A DNA stretch of 64,000 bases from Cladobotryum mycophilum (taxonomy: Eukaryota > Ascomycota > Sordariomycetes > Hypocreales > Hypocreaceae). The DNA lies in NCBI GenBank assembly GCA_036429605.1, contig JAVFKD010000013.1, forward strand, positions 124,001 to 188,000. The letters run 5' to 3'. Every line of letters starts with the position of its first letter. Within the stretch, counting starts at the first letter, position 1. The translations under genes and the position numbers were made by a program. Below are positions 34,780 to 47,564 of the stretch, piece by piece. The notes below the pieces were generated by a model. That model searched no databases. It was not told the DNA's origin and saw only the letters and a program-made list of their open reading frames with translations.

Positions 34780-35645
34780 TACACACCTTCTCTGAACATA
34801 GAGCATTGCTTACATCGATACGATAAGAATATGGACATATGGGAGCCCTCAAAAATTGTACGTGTAACGAAATTGGAGGCATTTAGATCATCATGAAGCA
34901 ATGCGGGTATACGACTGGCGGGTTGGCTCAAACCAACAATGGAACTAATGTTATGCTTAAACTTGGAGAAATAAAATCTAGGTACATCAAGAGATTAGGA
35001 TGAAGACCATTTCGAGTTTCAGTTTTTTTTATCCCGAAAGGCCGTCTGTCCCCAAGTGGATGCGGTGCCACACAAAAGGGCCTGCATACTCAACAATTAA
35101 GTCTAATCATCAGGCTGCCCAAGTGTGACCAAGAGGAATATCTAATATTAGGATACCGCCGCTCTGTGCACGCTTCAAAGTGTCCAAATTCCGTCCGGTT
35201 GCAACCCTGCTAATCAGTTTTTAATATATGGTACGGCTGGTAATGTCTGATGCTGGTATCATACTGCTACACCAATGCGACATGCCGCATGGTGGGCTGT
35301 CTAAATATGCCTGTGCCCCCATGCAGCCCCGCCCGAAGGATTCAAACAATTGTCGCGCAATGGTTACGAGATGTCTTAGGGTTATAATTATACCCTGGCC
35401 CATTGGTGGATGATAGTAGAACGTGGTGAAAGACATCGACCAACATGCATATGTGTGTCAGCCACAATCAGAGCCTTGCCTCACAAGTGCGCTCATGGCG
35501 GGATGCATTCACGCCTGCATATTGAACAATGAAGGGGCTTTTTTTTCTAATTTAGTGTGGCAACCACCCACATTCGAATCATGGCTTAACGTGAGACAAC
35601 TGACTCCTTCAAGTTTATCCACAATCTCTGGCTGAGTCTTTCACC
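34780..35645. other. Intergenic, no gene seen
   Basis: 866 bp between two plus-strand genes. Small chance ORFs only; likely promoter of the membrane protein gene. Confidence 0.4.
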
Positions 35646-37701
35646 ATGCTGTGGGCGCCGCTTCTTTTCTTCACATGGCTCGCCAGTCTCTTTGCATCCG
35701 CCAGCTCTTCTGATCTTATCGTGAGAAACCTACCCGGAAAGTCCTCTGCAGATACAGTGAGGGAGATTCGCCGACTTCTTCATGCCAGGGCAATTACATC
35801 GAAAACGGGTGTGCTGTTTGACAATTCGACCTCACTCGATCATGCTTTCGATGGTAAGAAGTTGTTTGAGTAGTCAGTAATAGGAAAGTCTAGCCTCTCA
35901 CTGCTTATTAGCTGACCCATTACTCAGTAAACAGGACGTCCCTATTCATGGCAGAAGCGGCTCTACAAAGGCTTCTATAGGTGTCGAAATCACCTGCTCA
36001 AAGTGCTACATCGCAGGCAAAGCCAGAGCCAAACTCACAGCCAACGGCTCGTTGAACGTCACCAAGATTGCCAACAAGGCCAAGACCAGCATCGAACACA
36101 CGTTCCAGAACATCAATGCCTACCTTAATAACATCACAAACGTCATTGGCAAAGACATAAAGAACCTCGATGCTGCTGACATCCCTCATGATGTTTCGAA
36201 AATTCCACCCCCGCCTTTTGACTTTGACACTGATCTCGAATTTTCTGAATACACCCTGGAGGTCGAGTTTGAGAACACGGAGTTCTACATTGAGCTTGAA
36301 ACCGTTGTCTCTGCCGGAATAACGTACACCTTTTCTATTTACTCATCAAAGAACTTGGGTGCTGACATTGACGGCTTGTTCTTTGGTGTTGTCTTCTCAG
36401 TGGATCTCATTCTTAGTGTCGAGAATGAAATTGACATCAAGAGTGGCTTTCACATCAAGCTTGATGATAAGATGTTGATGACCATTGCCTTGTTCGCAAA
36501 GGAGGCCTCTCATTTAGATTAGTACGTTGCAACGACTTCTTTTTGCCCTCAACAAGCTCTCGCTCTTACTGACAGTTTCTAGTCACGGCGGCAAGTTCGA
36601 ATTCCTCCCGGTGACGATACAGAGCGGCGACACAATTTTGAAAGCAGTGCTTCGTCTGCAAGTGCGAGCAGGGTTCGCAATCAACATTGATAAATCCCTG
36701 GTTTTCGATATTGACGGCCTAGGTTTAAACCTAATCAAGTTTGGCTCAGGCATCGAGGCTCGAGTCTACGCAAATGTCGCCGAATTCGTTACCAACGTCA
36801 CCAAAGCCAGCAACGATACCGCCAAGAGGGATCAAAAGTGCGCGCGACACGTGCTTCAGGATTACAAGATGGCCATTGGCGCTGCAGCCGGGGCAACTAT
36901 TCAGTTCCTCAACAATACTTGGGGGCCAATTGCGAAGACGGAAATTCCTATTTACTACACGAATCTTCTGGCCGCATGCATAATGACGGCGGATCCTGCG
37001 GCAACGACGACGACATCAATTGTTCAAACCTTGACACCGGCAAAACGTCAAGATCATATGTCGACCGTGACAACGACCACCGAGATAACATACACAGCGA
37101 CTGTTTGCAAATCTTCGACTCTCATCAACTGCCCGGCTTCACTGCAGGCAGTGACGGAAAACGTTGTCACAAAGACGCTCAGCACCAGCGTCCACTCCGG
37201 TGCCACTCCTCTCTGGTCCCCGACTATTACTTCCGGTTTCAAGACTGTCGACTTCAGAGATGGCGCAATGTCAATGACTGCATCGTCTGGGAAGCCGAAA
37301 TCCTACGTCCCCCTCCCCCTCCCCCACCCCCTCCACCTACAACGTCAGCAGCATCACAGGGAAGCGAACCAACAGATGCTCCTAGCAAAGACAAAAAGGG
37401 TGTGAACAAGCCTCTCATTATAGGTCTCAGTGTTGGCCTCGGTGTCCCTGTTTTGGCATTAGTAATTGCGGGACTTTTGTAAGTTGCTCCGTCTTCTAGC
37501 CATCTACACATAATGTCGTCTCCCAACCATCTGGGACTTTTTGCATTGTGCATTTAACTAACATGTCATTGCTTCAGCTTCTTTTTAAGAAAGCAGCGCC
37601 ACTCGTCCCCCACATTAGACAACTCTACGACCATCATTGCAAGCTCCAAAGTCCCGTCTACGTATACTCAGTACAGACCAGTGAACCCCGAGGAGGATTA
37701 G
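35646..37701 (+). CDS. Predicted type I membrane protein of unknown function, one frameshift
   Basis: Exons 35646-35872, 35928-36521, 36583-37478 and 37578-37701. The product has an N-terminal signal peptide (LWAPLLFFTWLASLFASAS), a long beta-rich outer part with a CSKC pair and several N-glycosylation sites, a Ser/Thr-rich stretch with paired Cys, a poly-Pro stalk, one transmembrane helix (IGLSVGLGVPVLALVIAGLL) and a short cytoplasmic tail ending NPEED. The frame shifts at the poly-Pro codons, in one of the C runs 37309-37331; one added C restores about 613 residues. A TAG near 35871 looked like a stop but is removed by a 55-bp GT-AG intron. I recognise the outer part as a conserved fungal family without known function. 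A cell-surface role is inferred. Confidence 0.78.
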
Positions 37702-38225
37702 CATTTTGCTCTTTATTTTAATATTGTATTGGCGAGATTCCGATTAGCGTATCCAACAACGATGAATGAGTAAAAAAAGTTCTGTTAGCTCTGATTGCAC
37801 GGAATTGACCGCATGAACGTTGTTTGATCCAGTGATCTACCCGGTAATTATCTGCCTTTCAAAGTATCACCATCAACATAAATTGTCTTCCGCTTGCTTC
37901 ATAGCTGTCTTGGAAGTATCAGTCACTTGATCTAATATCTATGCTTTCTCATGTCTTTCAGAGCCTGCCTGTAACCATGACATGGTGGTTGAGTAGCCGG
38001 TCATGTTTCACAATCATGCATCGATTCAATCCGCGTTGTGGATACAGCGACTAAGTTGGGCCACAAAAAACCTTCCAGCGCCATCATCCACCGTCGATTG
38101 AATGAGCCGTCGACACGTGGACATACGAAAACTACATCATCCGACCCAACAAGTGCCTCTCGCATTGCTATCAATTCGTCACTAAGACTCATATTTTGTT
38201 TTGCTGCCGCAAACCCTCTCCCTTC
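37702..38225. other. Intergenic, no gene seen
   Basis: 524 bp between two plus-strand genes; presumed promoter of the FAD oxidoreductase. Confidence 0.4.
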
Positions 38226-39571
38226 ATGTTCCGTTTCACGAAAGCTATGCGTCAGCATGTCTCTGTTGACGCCGTAGTCGCTGGCGGGGGTCCCAGTGGC
38301 ATCGCCGTCGTTGGCAACCTGCTTGCCCACCTCCCCCAACAGCATCGCCAGCTCTGGGCTGATCCCCTATTTAAAGCTGGTCGTGTGAATGGTCGCTATC
38401 GAGAAGTGCCCAGCAACACCAAAGTCGAACTGTTTTCCAAGTTTGCGACGGCTGTCGAGCCCTTCCGCCACATTGTTGACAATGCGGTGAGGCCAAACGC
38501 GTTCACCGCACTTGGCGAACTTCCCCAGGACAAAGGCTGCGAACTCGGCCATGCGGCTGATATTTGCTTGATGCTCAGCGATGGAATAGGTCAGCATTTC
38601 AACCATGTCCAGAGACACTCGGGCGAAATTACAGCAGCTTGCCTTGACAAGGTACGCTTACTCTGGCCTTGAAGGCTTTTGGATTTATTGTTGACTCATT
38701 CACTTAACAGGCCACAAACCTCTGGACAGTCTTCTTAGATAACAAAGACACGGCAACGACCCCTCGGTTAGTTCTTTGTACTGGATCCAGCCCTATTTCA
38801 GAGCCCACGCATATTTTGCGAGAGATCACATCTCAAGCCAAGCAGACTATACAGAACTTGCATCTAGATACGGCACTAACCCCTTCAATACTGGGGAAGA
38901 CGATCAAGGCAAATGTGCCTGCGACAGTGGCAGTCATTGGCGCATCTCACTCTGCCATTCTTGTACTCATGAACCTATTCAATCTCGCCATAACAACGCA
39001 CCCCCACTTGAAGATCAAATGGTTTACTCGCCATCAGAATTTGCGCTACGCTAAATATATGGACGGTTGGATCCTCTATGATAACACTGGCTTGAAGGGA
39101 GAGGCCGCTCAGTGGGCTCGTGAGAACCTGGAGGACAGTGCTTTTTTCTCCAGCCCCGTCAGCAAAGTCATCACCAAGCTATGGACGCCGGGGGAATTGG
39201 AAGAGGGCGTGTATGGAGATGAGCTCCCCACTTGTACGCACATTGTTCAGGCAATTGGCTATCGGCGCGATGCATTGCCCAACCTGAGCTCAGTCGAAAA
39301 CCCGGGCGCAGCACCACAATCATTGTCGATTGAGCACGACGGCCTCACGGGACGCTTCTTTGACGAGTCTTCTCGCGGCCTGCCTGCACAAGATCGAGCT
39401 CATATTCCTGGGTTGTTCGGTGCTGGAATTGCTTTCCCAGAACGAGTCACGGACCCAGCGGGCAATGTCGAGCACGCCGTTGGTTTCTGGAAGTTCATGA
39501 ACTTTTGCAAGAGAGTCGTTCCTCAATGGGCTGAATTTCCGAATGAGCTTCCCACTAATGGAGGAAATTAG
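38226..39571 (+). CDS. FAD-dependent oxidoreductase (N-monooxygenase-like fold)
   Basis: Two exons (38226-38651, 38711-39571) with a 59-bp intron give an intact 428-residue protein. The dinucleotide motif VVAGGGPSGIAVVGNLL near residue 16 binds FAD. A second Rossmann motif, VAVIGASHSAILVLMNL near residue 210, should bind NAD(P)H. The stretch HIVQAIGYRRDALP matches the conserved segment between the domains, and a late FGAGIAFPERV segment contacts FAD in relatives. The layout resembles flavin monooxygenases and pyridine nucleotide-disulfide oxidoreductases; no redox CxxxxC pair is seen, which favours a monooxygenase-like enzyme. ATG 38226 was chosen over 38247 as the first in frame. Substrate unknown. 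Confidence 0.85.
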
Positions 39572-40525
39572 CGTCTGCGCAGCAAATAACGAAGGGAGGG
39601 GCAATTGTTTGCTCGATGATTCGTCAATCCGTCATGACTCTCAATTTTACTTCTAGAGAATAGAGCTAAAGACTGGTAATAAATAGACTTCATTGGAGTT
39701 TCGGATGGAGCTGTATGCAATTCATGGCCTGATTTGTATAATTACATGAACCCTTACAGGACCTAGAGGTAGTCATTCTGCTTAATTACGATCTGATGTC
39801 AATTTAATACTTTAACATCATTCCAAGTCTTCCATATGTAGACCCCCAAACTTACTCCATACTGGGTGCGTGGGACAATATTTAACACCGGATAACTACT
39901 ACCATGGGGCGCAATTTCTCTTGGGGGCGACAATGTAGTCTATCATCACCAAGTCAGGATCATTTAGTTATACTCCGAACACTGTTGATGTCTCCCCTCT
40001 ATTTTGGAAATCCTCTCATCACGTCTATCATAATGAATGCTTAGTGGAATGGGTGATTGGGTTGGTCGCACGGGGTAGACAACCCTGTTTGCTGTTCACA
40101 TCACCCACTACTTGTGTTAGACTTTACTCTCTGTGCTTTACAATGCAGATTCGGTCACCATAACAGGGTATTCCTTTACCCATATCTCATCTCATTCTCC
40201 TTGACATAAGGTGTTGAGGGCTAGTGCGTATTGTGCAAAACATCCAATGACTAGCTAGAAAATCTAGAATTCTCTGGATTTTGTTCCTCCGTTACGGGCT
40301 TGTGGTAGCGTCCTGGTCCAGTACACACTTTCAAGCACGGAGATAGGGGCGATGAGGACGCCGCTAATCCCTAACTCCCTCGTACTTGTGTCATCTAGAC
40401 CCCTAATTCTCTATAAGTAGAATCTTTCAATTAATAAAGCATCGCCCTTTCCCGAAATTAGCGATGAGGGAGGTATAGTCATCTTTGTAGCTTTTAGTTA
40501 CGGTGAAAGGGTTACTCATTCAATT
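39572..40525. other. Intergenic, no gene seen
   Basis: 954 bp, AT-rich, between plus-strand genes. No conserved frame found; promoter of the SDR gene expected at the right end. Confidence 0.4.
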
Positions 40526-42135
40526 ATGCAGCCATTCAGAAAGAAGTTTTCAGTAGAGAGTATTCCTGATCTCACCAGTAAAGTCATTATAGTAACCGGG
40601 TAAGAATATTAAGATCATCGTAATTGACTACATGCTGACACAAGGTGCTTATCAGTGGTGCCACGGGAATTGGCAAGCAAACGGTAATCCAGCTGTTGAA
40701 ACACAACGCCAGAGTGTATGTGGCATCTCGATCGAAAGGCAAGTTCGAACAACTTTTAGGCTACCTCGAATCGACCGATGCACATATGGCCGAGAGCATG
40801 AGATTCCTCGAGCTTGATCTCTCCGATGTGAAGAGTTGCATCTCTGCCGCGAAACGCTTCACTGAGCTTGAGGACAGACTTGATGTTATTATCGCAAATG
40901 CTGCTCTGTCTGTCGTGGTGAGTATCTTGCGGGGCTTCAAAGTCAGGAGCCAAATGACATGAATGATTGTTAATTAGATGTAGCCAAATACATTGTCAAT
41001 TGATGGTATTGAGATACAGTTTGCCGTCAGTTCAGTATCTGCCCCACACTCTTGATGCGATACTAACCCTCATATAGACAAATGTAAAGCAATGAACAAG
41101 CTTTATACAATGTATAAGCAGCTAAACAGTCTCTAGCATCTCGGCCACTTCGTCTTCATACACAACCTTCTAGTATGAGTCTTTGACGACTGCTTGCTCC
41201 TTACCTACATCTATACTAATTTGATACCAGAACCTCATCCAATCTACCTCCAAATCGTTTAACGAAGCGAGGATTGTCATTGTTTCGTCGCATGCGCATG
41301 CTAGGTACGAACCAACTCACCCTGATAAGATCGATTTCGAAAACCTTAGGATAGAAGGGTCAAAGACCATAGAGAGCCTTGCCGAGGTCCAAGCCGGCTT
41401 GCAAAGGTTAGTTCAAATTCCATGGTGCAGCAGCCCAAGCTATTATTTCTTTCAAAGTCCAAGAATTTATTTTCTTATAAGAATAAGTGTCATATCCACT
41501 CATAACATGCCAAAAATTCATGGATAAAAGACAAGATCATATAGAACTAAGACTCCGGCAGATATGGGCGTTCGAAGCTGGCGAATATCTTGTTTGCTCA
41601 GCGTCTCCACAGGCACCTTCAGACAGCAGGATACTCTGGTATTTATGTCAATAGTCTCAACCCAGGCAAGTGATTGGGAGCCCGAAATTCGCTTGTGTTT
41701 GTACCAGAGTACATGCGAAAACCTGTATTATTATTTTTTTAAAAAAATCCTGCGATTCAGCGCTTGGCTCAAGAGCACCCATCATTTCTAATAACTTCCT
41801 ACGTAGGTACAATCGGTGCTGCCCCAGGAACTGAATCAGCTGTACTGCCGCCAATTCTTGGATTTATAAGCTCATCAGTCGTCCGATTGACAAGTATCCC
41901 ACCAGAGGATGGAGCGCTCACAACACTTATGCTGGCCACGGACCCTGAGATCAAGTCAAAGTCACTGAGTGGACGATACTTTGATGTTGGGCCGCTTGCA
42001 GGAAAGTTCTATTACGGCTACAGCTGGGATGCTACAGACTCAAAAATGTCTGATCTTGCAAAAGATGAACAACTCGCCGACGCCTTATGGGTCTGGAGCG
42101 TAGGGGAGATGGAACTATCAGATGTCACAGGCTAG
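40526..42135 (+). CDS. Short-chain dehydrogenase/reductase with a 6-nt microexon
   Basis: Eight exons: 40526-40599, 40656-40917, 40984-41025, 41078-41083, 41137-41172, 41231-41406, 41562-41665, 41807-42135. Together they give an open 342-residue SDR. Motifs: TGGATGIG cofactor loop (split by intron 1), NAALSVV in place of NNAG, FATNHLGHFVF, IVIVSSHAHAR, the catalytic YGRSK, and NSLNPGTIG. The fourth exon is only ACAAAT and supplies Thr-Asn of the ATNHLGHF motif, which is otherwise missing. The last intron (41666-41806) has a GC donor (GCAAGT) and an AG acceptor. A TAG at 40981-40983 that seemed to end the gene is the acceptor of intron 2. The family is the WWOX/retinol-dehydrogenase-like group; substrate unknown. 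The next gene is a convergent MDR. Confidence 0.85.
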
Positions 42136-42381
42136 GTGCTGGAACAAGGAACCTAGGTAAGACCAGATTCACAAACGTGCCGACCAGTAGCAGAAGCTCT
42201 ATGAGTTCGATACATTAGTTTATAATGATAGTGAAATCTCTCTATCTACCGAGCCTCACGAGGGTGACGGATTTTGAGATTTGTTACAATAAGTGATTCT
42301 AAAGCTTTGTTTAACTTCATTTAAGAAGAAAACGTTTCCATGATAGCAACATTGGATTCTCTGGAAGACACAATCCAACCT

Positions 42382-43603
42382 TTAGTCGCTGTCCGGCGTG
42401 ATGATTTGTCTCTTGCCGCTCACTCCACCCTTACGAAGAGTATCCCATGCAGTCTTTGCCTGAGACAGTCCTCCAACCACTTCAACGGGGAGAGACTCCA
42501 AATCATTGTTGGACAAAGCCTTCTCCAGATAGTCCCACCAGAGCCATTCTTTAAACTCCACGTTCTTTGGGTCCATAATTTCCTGGAGGAACATACCAAA
42601 GCCTCCTGTTACCCCCGGGGGAAACTCCACCCCATCACGTACTCCAAAGGTTGTCAGAAAGTAACCGCCTCCAAGTGCGCCGAGTATTTGGCCAATCTTG
42701 ACTTGGTCGGCGGCGTCATCTGCCGCAGATAGAACGGCTTTGAACGGGCCAAGAGAAATCAGCTGTTGCACCACATCTGATGCTGTGCGATCAACAAAGC
42801 GGTCCACGCCGAATGAGCTAACGGACTGAGCATGCCAACCAGCTGCCACTCCAACAACATCGTAGCCAGCTCTAGCAGCCAACTGAGATGCGATAGCACC
42901 AAATGATGATGAAACGCCCCAAATAAGCACTCTTTCATGCTTTTTTGGCAAAGCGGGATATTGTGGTCGGTCCAGACCGAGATGCAAGAACAATGCTCCA
43001 GCGGGACTGTAGGCAACAGCTAAAGAGCCAGCCTCTTCAAACGAAATCGTCTCCCCAATCTATAGTTTGATACACAACGGTCAGCTCAAGGGATTGTTTT
43101 TGTATCCAAAATGAAATCTCCATCATTAATGGTTTACTTGCCTTTGCAGTCATGTCCTGGGTGGCGAGACAAAACTTCTGATAGGCACCAAACCGATGAT
43201 CATCACGCAAAACACTCGCGCTGTTGGCCACGACACGATCTCCCTGCCTGAAGCGCCGGACTCCAGTGCCAATCTTCTCTACAACACCCGCCAAAGAGAC
43301 TACCCCATAGTCGGTATAATCAGTGACAGCTCCTCGACGTTTTAACATGACTGGTTCGACTCACCTCCAATAACTGTCGGATACCGGAGAGGAACAGGGA
43401 TAAGCCCGGCTTGGATCTTCCATTCGCCTGGCTGGACAGGCACCGCTTTTACCTTTCTCGATGTCAGTAATAACTCGTATGAGATGGTTTTTCCATTGAA
43501 ATACCCTAATCAGAAGCTCGCCTTCGCCAGGTTCTGATGTCGGCGCACTGTCAACACGTGGCTCTTGGCCAGGACCATCAAGCCACACAGCTCGGTTCGC
43601 CAT
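42382..43603 (-). CDS. Medium-chain dehydrogenase, trans-enoyl-reductase-like (ToxD/LovC-like group)
   Basis: Four exons (43603-43505, 43452-43365, 43299-43142, 43059-42382) give an intact 340-residue zinc-free MDR protein. The N-terminal GroES-like part has VQPGEWKIQAG and YPTVIG, and the C-terminal Rossmann part starts VLIWGVSSSFGAIASQLAARAG near residue 162. Relatives include stand-alone enoyl reductases of fungal polyketide pathways and many general oxidoreductases. Intron 3 (43060-43141) begins with GCAAGT, a GC-AG intron like the one in the neighbouring SDR. It converges with that SDR. No synthase is nearby, so a role in polyketide assembly is not supported by context. Confidence 0.88.
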
Positions 43604-44220
43604 TAGAGATATGCAGTTTAAGTTTAATAGTAGTGATTAAGTTGTGTCTTGAATCTTTTGCCCAGGATCTTGGTATTTTCCTTTCTCTCCCCATAGAGCG
43701 ACTTCAAAAGCTCTCTAAATAACAGAGGCCCGTATGCTGGTGATAGCATTGCCATGATTCGATCCTCAATACAGCATTTGTCACACTCTAGCCAATTAGT
43801 GAGACTCTTGTTTTCCTAACTAGTCATTATTCATCCACGCTCCGATTACCAAGATGGCTTATAGATCGGAGAGGCTAACATTATTGATCGTGACTAATAA
43901 GCTTATGGGGCCACAATGTAAGACAACGAGAAAGGTGGAGCGGGGCGGTCCGGTTTACTAATGGGGCTTCTAAGAGGGAACTGGTTACTTTACACACTCG
44001 GCATCTATTTCTCAGGTCACCGTTGAAGCATATCAAAGGGATGCTTATTTATCGCATCATAGGCGAATCTGGCAGCGCGACAAACCAACTTCATGAAACA
44101 GATTCAACTCACCTCTCTACTCGATTGAGATTGTAAGCTGAGATAACTGAACTAGATTCATTCTTGGACAGCAAATACAGCGGCAGATCTTTCTATAAAC
44201 CAACAGCATTATCCCGCAAT
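43604..44220. other. Intergenic, no gene seen
   Basis: 617 bp between the MDR start and the trehalase stop (both minus strand); presumed MDR promoter. Confidence 0.4.
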
Positions 44221-47200
44221 CTACATGAACTGACTCCTCCTCCCTTTTAGTTTGTCAGGATTCGACATCATAGCTGCATCCCTAAACTTCATTCGTCTTC
44301 TCGGTACTTCAGACGCCAGCATTTCTTCATCGCGCCCAGCCTCCCCAAGAATCACCCACTCAGCAACTGTAGCACCAGTGCCATTCTTTGCCTTTATATC
44401 TACTGTGTCAAGACCTTGGTTTCCAATGATAAGCAGCGATGCATATCGAGAGGCTGGAACAGGGCTTGACAGAGTAACCTTCGTTGTGTTGCCGGTTGGT
44501 ATGGCGATGATATCGAGATCGGTGGTCTTCATATCGTACGGGTCGGATTGCTCAATGTTTGCCAGGGACGTAATGACGATATAGTTTGAGCTTTTATTTG
44601 TCAACGAGTAGGCCAGTGCTGGATTATCCAATGTGTGGTTATGAAAGATGACAGTGGCATTCACCGGAGGTGCCTGTGCCCAGTCGAAATAAAATCCAGA
44701 GACCATGGTGCCGACCTCTTCATCTGCAACAGCAACTGTAATTGAGCTCATCTTGTTTGCGGATGCTGGCTGCCATTTTGTTGATGTGGCGCCATCAACA
44801 GCCGCGATTGGGAACTGACCCGGCACGTATTCATCGGGGGATTCAGCAGGTCGACACTGCACAAGGTTACCCGCAATGGTTGCATTTGAGCCGATTTGCC
44901 TATTTAGCATAACGACGGATCCTTTGATAGGTAGGTGATACACCGTAGCATTTACTATGGGGCCGGAATGAATGGTGATTGTCTTGTTGGCAAAACGCTT
45001 ATCTGCTGTGTCAAGATGGGGCGTGTTCGTTGCACGGCTGATGGTAGTATGGGTGTAGTTAGACCACGCCGAGATGGGCCATCCACGCCAGTAGAATGTG
45101 CGATACTTGATGTAAGGAATTTGAGGAGGCAAGTTTGGTTCGACATGAAGAAAATCATCAGGTAACAGACGCAGTCCAAGGTAACCAAAGAGAACCACCT
45201 GATTGGCACCACCATGGCCGGTAAGAAATGGATAGGCGGCGTGTGTTCCTCCATTGACGGTTGTGTTATCGATCCGCTGCTCGGAAAGCTGGTAGAAAGG
45301 CGGGCGCGCATATGGCTTGTACGAATATTGAGCATATGTATAGGCCGAGCAGCCAGACGGGGACATCTCATTAGCAACAATGGAGTAGAAGGCATAGGTC
45401 ATTGCTGGTCCATCAAGCGACTGCTTATTCGCGTACTAATAAATCCAGTTAGACCTTCGTTGGGCGAAACGAGAGGTAAGCGAGAAACTTACATAGTCAA
45501 GGTCGTTCAACGCATCTTGGTTGCTGTAGTTGGTGGTGTAAGACAACGGATACGTGACCATAATCACATCAGCCTGCTTGACCACAGCGCTTCCATTCAT
45601 GGTAGTGAACTCAAGCGTCACTCCATTTTCGCGTATTTTCAGGACATTGGCTGCCATTTCGTCCCAGGTCTCATTCTCCAGCGACCCAAACTGTTTGCGG
45701 AATGCGTTTGCGTGCAGCAATGTCTCTGCAATGAGGGGCATCGTGTAGCCGCCAGCATCAACGTGATTTGCATATTCGTCCTGCAGAGCATGTTAGTGAC
45801 GAGATCAAAGGGAAAGATTGCACAACCTACAGGATCAGTCATGTTTGTCAACGTCCATGAGGAACCGTTGGGCTTGAGCAAATCGGCATACAGCTGAGCT
45901 ACCGAATCGTAAATAGGAAAGAATTTGTCCTTGAAGAATTGTGTATCGCCACTAGCAACCCACTGGTTGATGAACGACATGCCAATGTCTCCATTCAAAT
46001 GGTACTGGTAGTCCCAGCAGGGACCTGTAGCAGTACAATTGCCGAAGCGACCACTCGTCCACGGGTAAACGGCTGCCGAGGAAGAGAACCGGGTCTCGTT
46101 CTGCGAGCCAGCAAAGGACGTCTGCACATTCGCCTTGGCTTGGGCAAACTTCTCCACGCGATAATTTGTAATTCTTTCTGCAGCTTCTGGATGAGAGGCG
46201 GCCAAACCAGGTTGCATCCAGAGATCAGCGTCCCAGAAAACCTGTCCGGCGTAGGAATCGGATGTCAATCCACCAACAGAGATGCTGTCGACATTTACTG
46301 GCGCTCCATGAGCGGCCTTGGTCGCATTCTTGCTTGCGGTGTTCTGCAAAAGGTAGTAGGCATTGGTGACCGCCATGATGGCAGAATCGAGAATGTAATC
46401 GTCTGCGGGGAGAGTGTTATTTTCCGGGAACGCGAATCGATCGACAGAGTCCTCAGGCATCACAGTTGCCCACTCGGTGGCATGAGAATGAAGTGATCTG
46501 GCGTAGCCAGCCTTCAATGCGGAGAGGACCGCATTCTTGGCCGTCTTTCTAGGGTCTGCAAACGCATCCGAGGACGCTGCGCCGACATACTTGGTAATGC
46601 GCACCGCTTGGCCAGCTGAGAACTTGACCGGAATTGTTTGCACAATCGAAGAGTCATTCGTATGTACATATGGCTTCCCCGAAACAAGCTTGCGAGAGGT
46701 CAAATCAACACCCTCGGAGCCAGTAATGTTGGCAAATAAATATGCAGTAACATTGGAGACGCCAGTCGGTCGCACGGCCGAGAAAACGGCACCATCCTCC
46801 TCGCCAGAAGCGACAAAGTCAGTACGCACAGCGGCGAACCCGTCGATTATATTAGCAATCAAGGCATCGCCATCCACAGACGGTGTGATGTCCAAATTTA
46901 CCACGGCCTGGTTGACATATAATTTGTTGGTAAATAGACGATAAGTGATTTGAAAAGAACCCTTTTTGCTGTGAGCCGGAGTCCACTTGTAGGTCCAGCT
47001 TAGAACACCAGCTTTGAAGTCGTATGTTGATCTAAAGCCGGAAATGGTTTTGTTGTCTACCGTCGCATCGAGGTAACCATCGTCCCCAAGGTCCAAGATC
47101 AGACCACTCCAATGAGGAATGCCGCTGATGACGCTGTCGCCGCCATATTGCGACAACCATGGAAAATTGGTTCCGTTGGTGCTGGGTTGAGAGTTGAAGA

Positions 47201-47564
47201 AGCCAGCGATGGTAGCAAACGCCTGGCGTCTTGAGAATAACGGCCAACCACTTATCACATCGCCATTCTCAGCCGTATCGACCTCAAAGAAAGGCCCAAT
47301 GCTTGCGACATTGATGCCCAGGTAGCCGTTCGCTACAGAGCCCCGGGACTGAAAGGCACCTTGAGTCAGGTGCGTGGTACTCAGCAGCCAGTTATCCTCA
47401 TCCCAGACCACTCCAGAGAACTCCGTTTCGTAAACATTGTTACTGAAATTAGCTGCCGGAAACGATGCACCGTTTCTGCGCAAGCATCCAGCGATGCGAT
47501 CTTCAGCACATGCTCCGTGAATGAGAACACCAAGTTGCAACAGGAGTGACCCCGTTGCGACCAT
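44221..47564 (-). CDS. Secreted/vacuolar acid trehalase, glycoside hydrolase family 65
   Basis: Hydrolyses trehalose to two glucoses. Exons 47564-45831, 45780-45493 and 45435-44221 with 50- and 57-bp introns give an intact 1078-residue protein, the usual size for fungal Ath1-type enzymes. A signal peptide (GSLLLQLGVLIHGACA) is followed by the GH65 N-terminal beta-domain (NWLLSTTHLTQGAFQSRGSVANGYLG), the alpha/alpha-barrel with the conserved FWDADLWMQPGL near residue 450, and WDYQYHLNGDIG; the third exon carries the C-terminal sheet domain. Many NxS/T sequons fit a glycosylated extracellular or vacuolar protein. Such enzymes let fungi use outside trehalose. ATG 47564 directly precedes the signal peptide. 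Confidence 0.94.

Noticed and set aside
35871..35873. TAG stop after the first exon of the membrane protein gene
   Set aside because: A GT-AG intron 35873-35927 with branch site GCTGAC removes it and joins two coding parts in the right phase.
40981..40983. TAG stop inside the microexon SDR gene
   Set aside because: It is the last three bases of intron 2 (acceptor ...ATGTAG); splicing at 40983 joins SVV to PNTLSIDG in frame.
45214..46496. Long plus-strand ORFs opposite the trehalase
   Set aside because: Antisense shadows of a GC-rich conserved gene with no start context or motifs.
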